Positions 60,538 through 64,000 of a DNA stretch of 64,000 nt are shown here, in pieces. Both the position numbers and the translations under genes were made by a program. Under the pieces are notes generated by a model that had not been told where the DNA came from, made no database searches, and saw nothing but the letters and a program-made list of their open reading frames with translations. The stretch lies in NCBI RefSeq assembly GCF_014201355.1, contig NZ_JACHEG010000008.1:62001-126000 (forward strand), in the 5' to 3' direction. Each line of letters begins with the position of its first letter. Position 1 is the stretch's first letter. Origin of the DNA: Aliirhizobium wenxiniae (GTDB taxonomy: Bacteria > Pseudomonadota > Alphaproteobacteria > Rhizobiales > Rhizobiaceae).

Positions 60538-61437
60538 GTGAACAACAGACACGGTCAGGAAGCGACGATTTCCGGAGCAGACAAATTGAGCAGGCGTCGC
60601 TTACGATTGGCGTGGCTTGTACTGCCAACGGCAGCTCTTCTCGCCGGCTGCACGTCCGTTCCTCTAAAGGAGGGCGGGACGTTGACGTCTTATAATCAGC
60701 TCAGCCCGCCGAAGGGCAAGTTTACCAAATCCCGCACCTTTGTTGATGCACGGGGCTTAGCTGGCGTGAGAACAGTCTCGATCATACCGACGACTTTCTC
60801 CTTTGATGCCACCTCGCGAATTAAGTCACCGCAAGACAGGGCACTGGTCTCCAACGCGCTTGACCGTGCCGTTTGCGTTTCGCTCAGCGATAGGTACCAG
60901 ATCGTCCCCACGGGTCAGCCTGCCGATCTGACCGTTCGAACCGTCGTGACCGATATTGTCGCGACCAACAAAACCATGGCCGGTGTTTCTACCGCGGTTT
61001 CGCTTGGCAGCAGCCTTGCCCTGCCGGTGGGGATTCCGCGACTGCCTGTCGGGCTCGGCGGCCTTGCGGTCGAGGCCGAGGCGGTAGACATCAGCGGCAC
61101 CCAACGGGCAGCTGTCGTCTGGTCGAAGGGCGCCAACTCGATCACCAACAATGCGCGCGTGTCAGAGGTCGGGGACGCTTACAGTCTCGCCGCTAATTTT
61201 GGAAAATACCTCTCGCGCATGCTCGTTAGCGGAAAAGAGCCGAAGGGTTTCGACCTGTCGTTGCCATCCGGGCAACGGATGAATTCTGCACTTGGCGGCA
61301 AGCCTAAATACGCGGCCTGTGATCTGTTCGGTCGGTCGCCGGGTCTCGCTGGTATCGTAGCCGACAAAGTCGGTGCGCCACCCGAGTGGACCGACAAGCA
61401 GCCGAAGACCCCGACACAACAGGCATCGAAATTCTGA
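60538..61437 (+). CDS. DUF3313-like outer-membrane lipoprotein
   Basis: 299 aa from GTG 60538, chosen because AGGGGACAG lies upstream; an ATG at 60520 is in frame. The signal peptide and lipobox LLAGC are at about residues 30-40. The mature part (SYNQLSPPKGKFTKSRTFVDARGLAGVRTVSIIPTTF…) resembles the DUF3313 family of lipoproteins. It is probably anchored in the outer or inner membrane. Function is unknown. It is the gene after the kinase, 130 bases on, and may be a target of the system. Confidence 0.78.
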   Translation: MNNRHGQEATISGADKLSRRRLRLAWLVLPTAALLAGCTSVPLKEGGTLTSYNQLSPPKGKFTKSRTFVDARGLAGVRTVSIIPTTFSFDATSRIKSPQDRALVSNALDRAVCVSLSDRYQIVPTGQPADLTVRTVVTDIVATNKTMAGVSTAVSLGSSLALPVGIPRLPVGLGGLAVEAEAVDISGTQRAAVVWSKGANSITNNARVSEVGDAYSLAANFGKYLSRMLVSGKEPKGFDLSLPSGQRMNSALGGKPKYAACDLFGRSPGLAGIVADKVGAPPEWTDKQPKTPTQQASKF

Positions 61438-61669
61438 AATCGGCCGGCTTTGCCGGGCGGTACGACGGACGGATCAAGGGCCAGTCCCCAGACCTTCCGT
61501 CCGTCTCAAAATCTCGGCCGCAATATCACCTTGTAAAGGTTCATTCGCGAAGGTGGAGTTGCCCCCAAAAGACCGGACATGCTCAGGTTTGAGATTGCGA
61601 GCTGATGAACTCGCGTGGGGACTGATATCCTAACGCGCTGTGCGGGTGAAGATTGTTGTAGTGCTCGAA

Positions 61670-62413
61670 TTAAAACGGCAGTTGAGCGATGACGGTTTCA
61701 GCATCCGGGGTGGGATTGACCGAGACGTAATCGCGCTTGAAGGTTTTGACGAACGCCTCGGCCATGCCGTTCGATTGTGGACTGCGCACCGGCGTCGTGC
61801 ACGGCTCCATGCCGATATCGCGAAGCAAGGATGCGGTGTCTCTGGCGACGAAGCAGGAACCGTTGTCGGTGAGCCATTCGATGGGCTCGGACAACATGTT
61901 GATGCGGCCGAAGCGGTTCTCGACGGCGGTGATCACGAGGTCCTGCACGTCCTGGCTCTTGATGCCCTCGGTGGTGGCGACATGGGCGATTGCTTCACGG
62001 TCGCAGCAGTCGAGGGCGAAGGCAACACGAACCTTCTCCTTGTTGTCGCAGCCGATCTCGAAGCCATCGGAGCACCATCTGATGTTCGAACGTTCGACGG
62101 CGACCTGGCCGTCGTGAAGGCGATCATCGACCGGCCCGGTATGACGCACTAGCAGCAGATTGTGTAGCTTCATCACCCGGTAGACGCGCTTGGCATTGGG
62201 CCACGGACGCCCCGGTTTCCGGGCATTCCGGCGCAGGATGGCATGGACACGCCGATAGCCGTAGGTGGGCGTATCGGCGATGACGGCCTTGATGTCCTCT
62301 ACCAGCTCGCGATCAGGGAGTGGCGGGCGTCCTCTGGCTCTGGAAGGGAAGCCTGTGGCACGCGCGGCAATATTCGAGCGGGCGACACCCAAAGTTTTGC
62401 AGACGGCCTTCAT
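61670..62413 (-). CDS. IS3-family transposase OrfB (DDE catalytic domain)
   Basis: 247 aa as a separate frame, MKAVCKTLGVARSNIAARATG…. The DDE residues are Asp in WCSDGFEI, Asp in LTDNGSCF and Glu in GMAEAFVKTFKRDY. In this group the active protein is an OrfA-OrfB fusion made by a -1 ribosomal frameshift. The overlapped start codon and the A7 run at 62455-62461 support this. The catalytic frame is intact, so the element may still be active. Confidence 0.9.
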   Translation of the reverse strand: MKAVCKTLGVARSNIAARATGFPSRARGRPPLPDRELVEDIKAVIADTPTYGYRRVHAILRRNARKPGRPWPNAKRVYRVMKLHNLLLVRHTGPVDDRLHDGQVAVERSNIRWCSDGFEIGCDNKEKVRVAFALDCCDREAIAHVATTEGIKSQDVQDLVITAVENRFGRINMLSEPIEWLTDNGSCFVARDTASLLRDIGMEPCTTPVRSPQSNGMAEAFVKTFKRDYVSVNPTPDAETVIAQLPF

Positions 62414-62802
62414 CCCAAAATCCCCCTCGGAAGAGAGAGCGAGCGCAACATACGTTTTTTTGGGCTCCCGGCGATTTCGAGGGCTTCCTTGAGGATTTCG
62501 CTCTCCATCGTCTTCTTACCTAGCAGGCGCTGTAACTCCTTCACCTGGGCCTGAAGCGCCCGGTATTCGGAAGCGGGAACCACCTCTTCCTCAGCGGCCG
62601 TCGCTGTCAGTGCCCCTTGGGACGCCAGTTTGCGCCACGCGAACAACTGGTTCGGCTGGATGCCGTGCCGTCGCGCAACGATGCTCACCGTTGCGTCCGC
62701 CTCATAGGTCTCGTGAATGATCGACAGCTTCTCTGCCGTGCTCCAGCGTCGCCGACGTTCTGGGCCGGAGAGGACTTCCATCTTAAAATTGCTGCTAGTC
62801 AT
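62410..62802 (-). CDS. IS3-family transposase OrfA
   Basis: 130 aa from ATG 62802 (MTSSNFKMEVLSGPERRRRW). The HTH (WSTAEKLSIIHETYEADATVSIVARRHGIQPNQLFAWR) binds the terminal repeats, followed by a leucine-zipper (EYRALQAQVKELQRLLGKKTMESEILKEAL). Its frame ends after GSPKKRMLRSLSLPRGILG. The segment CCAAAAAAAC is a good slippery site for fusion with OrfB, which would read KTYVALALSSEGDFGMKAVCK. Confidence 0.9.
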   Translation of the reverse strand: MTSSNFKMEVLSGPERRRRWSTAEKLSIIHETYEADATVSIVARRHGIQPNQLFAWRKLASQGALTATAAEEEVVPASEYRALQAQVKELQRLLGKKTMESEILKEALEIAGSPKKRMLRSLSLPRGILG

Positions 62803-63055
62803 ATTACCAACATTACTCCTACCCACTTAGCTAAGTGGTGGAGCATGTCCGGGCCTTTCGGGGGCTAATTCAGTTCGTTCGCGAAGGTTTCTCCGTAAGG
62901 TGATGCTTGGCGACGACCAACGCCGCCGCAACGTTTTGATCGTATCGATCGGCACCTCGAATTGCGATCAGCTTTTCCTAAGCTTCCTCAGCCAGCAGCG
63001 CGACGATACTATCAGTACTGGTGTATGTGGAATGCTTCACTTTGAGGCCGTTGCG

Positions 63056-63640
63056 TCAGCCTTTAATCCAATTTCCATCGCCTTGAGCATCGATGGATAT
63101 ATTGAACGTTTGAATGTGAGCGGCGATCATCCTGTAATACCCGATGACGATGATCGCGTCACTGAGTTCCTCCACAGAGAAGTGCTGCAGGGTATGTTTG
63201 AACAGGACGCCTGGCGCCTTCCCCTTCTGTATAATCGATTTGCCGAAACGCAGAAGAACGCGCTCACGTTCAGTAAAGGCTTCTGTATCATCAAGCCGAC
63301 CCTCGGCAATTGCGACGAACTGATCTGGCCGAACGCCGGCAACCTGCGCGATGGTGATATGCTGCTCCCATTCATATGTCACGTTTTCATACGCGCCGAC
63401 CATTAAAACCATCAGTTCCTTATGATAGTCCGAAATGGTCAGGTCCCTGAAGATCGCATTGGTAAGATCGATGACGGGAATGAACGCGCCGATGCTGTGC
63501 CCTAACATCTTGAAAAAATTGACCTTCGTCGGAAGGCTTTCGAATTTTTCCCGAACATGCGAAGGGGCCTTGGAGAAATCAGGGTATTCAACTGAGACGT
63601 TCGAACTAATGAGGTCATCTTTTTGCGATAGTTTAGGCAT
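63056..63640 (-). CDS. Carboxymuconolactone decarboxylase (AhpD-like) family protein
   Basis: 194 aa from ATG 63640, with GGAG 6 bases upstream. The family core is YHKELMVLMVGAYENVTYEWEQHITIAQVAGV, and the second half repeats the fold (ERERVLLRFGKSIIQKGKA…FSVEELSDAIIVIGYYRMIAAHI). The CxxC pair of peroxidase-type AhpD is replaced by YEWEQH, so it is not a peroxiredoxin reductase and may be a gamma-carboxymuconolactone-type enzyme. It is next to the epimerase gene on the same strand. Confidence 0.9.
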   Translation of the reverse strand: MPKLSQKDDLISSNVSVEYPDFSKAPSHVREKFESLPTKVNFFKMLGHSIGAFIPVIDLTNAIFRDLTISDYHKELMVLMVGAYENVTYEWEQHITIAQVAGVRPDQFVAIAEGRLDDTEAFTERERVLLRFGKSIIQKGKAPGVLFKHTLQHFSVEELSDAIIVIGYYRMIAAHIQTFNISIDAQGDGNWIKG

Positions 63641-63720
63641 TAAAAACTCCATAGTCCAAACGAGACATGCTTGGAATGAGATCGACGGCAACTTGCGTCG
63701 AGTCTGTCAAGAATCCGATA

Positions 63721-64000
63721 TCAGTTTGTTGAACTCGCGGTATCGAGATGGTCTGCGATCCAATGGTGCACAGACGGACGTTTTGGCAGCCAACCTAGCT
63801 CGGCCGCCCGAATGCTGCGAACTCTGCTGTTCGACGCAAGTGAATAACGCGCGCGAGCATGCCCCCATCGTGCCTCCGCTGCGTCAAGGGGCATTGAAAT
63901 TGGCTCACCCAGGTTGAGCGCTTGCGCGATTGAAAACGCCATGTCTTTAAAACAAGCTTCTCCGCTTTCTACGAAAGTAAATGTTTTCGCAGGTGCTCGC
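63721..64000 (-). CDS. NAD-dependent epimerase/dehydratase family protein, C-terminal end (partial)
   Basis: The minus frame is open from the window edge (RAPAKTFTFVESGEACFKDMAFSIAQAL…) to a stop at 63721. The segment GEPISMPLDAAEARWGHARARYSLASNSRVRSIRAAELGWLPKRPSVHHWIADHL is the C-terminal part of extended SDR epimerases. The Rossmann fold and catalytic YxxxK lie outside the window. It is transcribed just before the AhpD-like gene and probably cotranscribed with it. Confidence 0.85.
   Translation of the reverse strand, partial: RAPAKTFTFVESGEACFKDMAFSIAQALNLGEPISMPLDAAEARWGHARARYSLASNSRVRSIRAAELGWLPKRPSVHHWIADHLDTASSTN

Larger units (their letters stand above)
61561..62865 (-). mobile_element. 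Complete IS3-family insertion sequence (about 1.3 kb)
   Basis: Imperfect terminal repeats: GCCCCCAAAAGACCGG followed by ACATGCTC on the left, and on the right the complement of GCCCCCGAAAGGCCCGG followed by ACATGCTC. It contains two overlapping transposase frames on the minus strand. No target-site duplication is visible in the flanks, so the exact ends are uncertain by a few bases. It lies 123 bases downstream of the lipoprotein gene. Confidence 0.88.

Noticed and set aside
61553..62872. Target-site duplication of the IS3-family element
   Set aside because: Flanks (GGAGTT and TAATTC) do not match; either the ends are a few bases off or the duplication was lost.
1..64000. CRISPR array, tRNA, rRNA
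   Set aside because: No regularly spaced repeats and no cloverleaf or rRNA signature were seen while reading both strands; a tRNAscan-SE and CRISPR-finder run would confirm.

Overview
The window looks like part of a large accessory replicon (plasmid, or an integrated plasmid segment) of an alphaproteobacterium in the Rhizobiales, most likely Rhizobium, Agrobacterium or Ensifer. The evidence is a repABC replication and partition operon with its counter-transcribed RNA, several HWE-type histidine kinases, EcfG-like promoters, and rhizobial families (DUF1612, DUF736, DUF982, DUF4167, DUF1488, ParB-like plasmid proteins, RcgA/RcgR-like genes). All calls come from reading the sequence and from family knowledge; no database search was run.

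Layout. (1) 1-5.3 kb: tail of a zinc alcohol dehydrogenase, a TrxR-like flavoprotein, a fatty acid desaturase coupled to a small acidic protein, a DUF72 protein and a HAD phosphatase. (2) 5.4-16.6 kb: a signalling island with four histidine kinases (LOV-HWE, DUF4118-HWE, a ribbon-helix-helix/PAS hybrid kinase and PAS-HWE) and a single-domain response regulator, with the first copy of a four-gene small-protein cassette and an MFS transporter. (3) 17-22.5 kb: small stress-type proteins, CspA and a truncated second cspA, the second copy of the four-gene cassette, and a wrecked second desaturase. (4) 22.6-29.5 kb: a glycosyltransferase/debranching-enzyme pair, a stress gene group behind an EcfG-like promoter, and a Crp/Fnr regulator flanked by palindromes. 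(5) 30-34.5 kb: IS remnants, a DUF1612 protein, an MBL hydrolase and a tyrosine recombinase. (6) 34.6-39.3 kb: DUF4239 protein, an amber-interrupted paralogue of the 2.7 kb gene, CsbD, and an RsbQ-like hydrolase coupled to a PAS histidine kinase followed by a frameshifted receiver gene.

(7) 39.3-43 kb: repC, ctRNA, repB and repA on the minus strand, with parS-like repeats and an inverted repeat upstream of repA. (8) 43.3-54 kb: plasmid maintenance and establishment block: ArdC antirestriction, a Fic protein with a VbhA-like partner, DUF736, a secreted nuclease, a solitary second repC with its own ctRNA-like element, a large ParB-like protein, VapBC and an ATGA-coupled operon of small proteins. 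(9) 54-58.2 kb: an RcgA/RcgR-like pair probably linked to quorum-controlled plasmid transfer, then transposase and RND-adaptor debris. (10) 58.4-64 kb: an OmpR-type two-component system, a DUF3313-like lipoprotein, an intact IS3-family element of about 1.3 kb, a carboxymuconolactone decarboxylase-like protein and the end of an NAD-dependent epimerase.

The common theme of the cargo is sensing and surviving stress (light, envelope, cold, general stress response) on a replicon that carries two repC-type initiation units. Several genes occur as an intact copy plus a decayed copy (desaturase, cspA, the 152-aa protein), which points to internal duplication or merging of related plasmids. The most noteworthy items are the antitoxin-like RHH domain fused to a hybrid kinase, the paired loss of the catalytic and inhibitory residues in the Fic/VbhA module, the second ctRNA-repC unit, and the duplicated four-gene cassette with a conserved structured leader.
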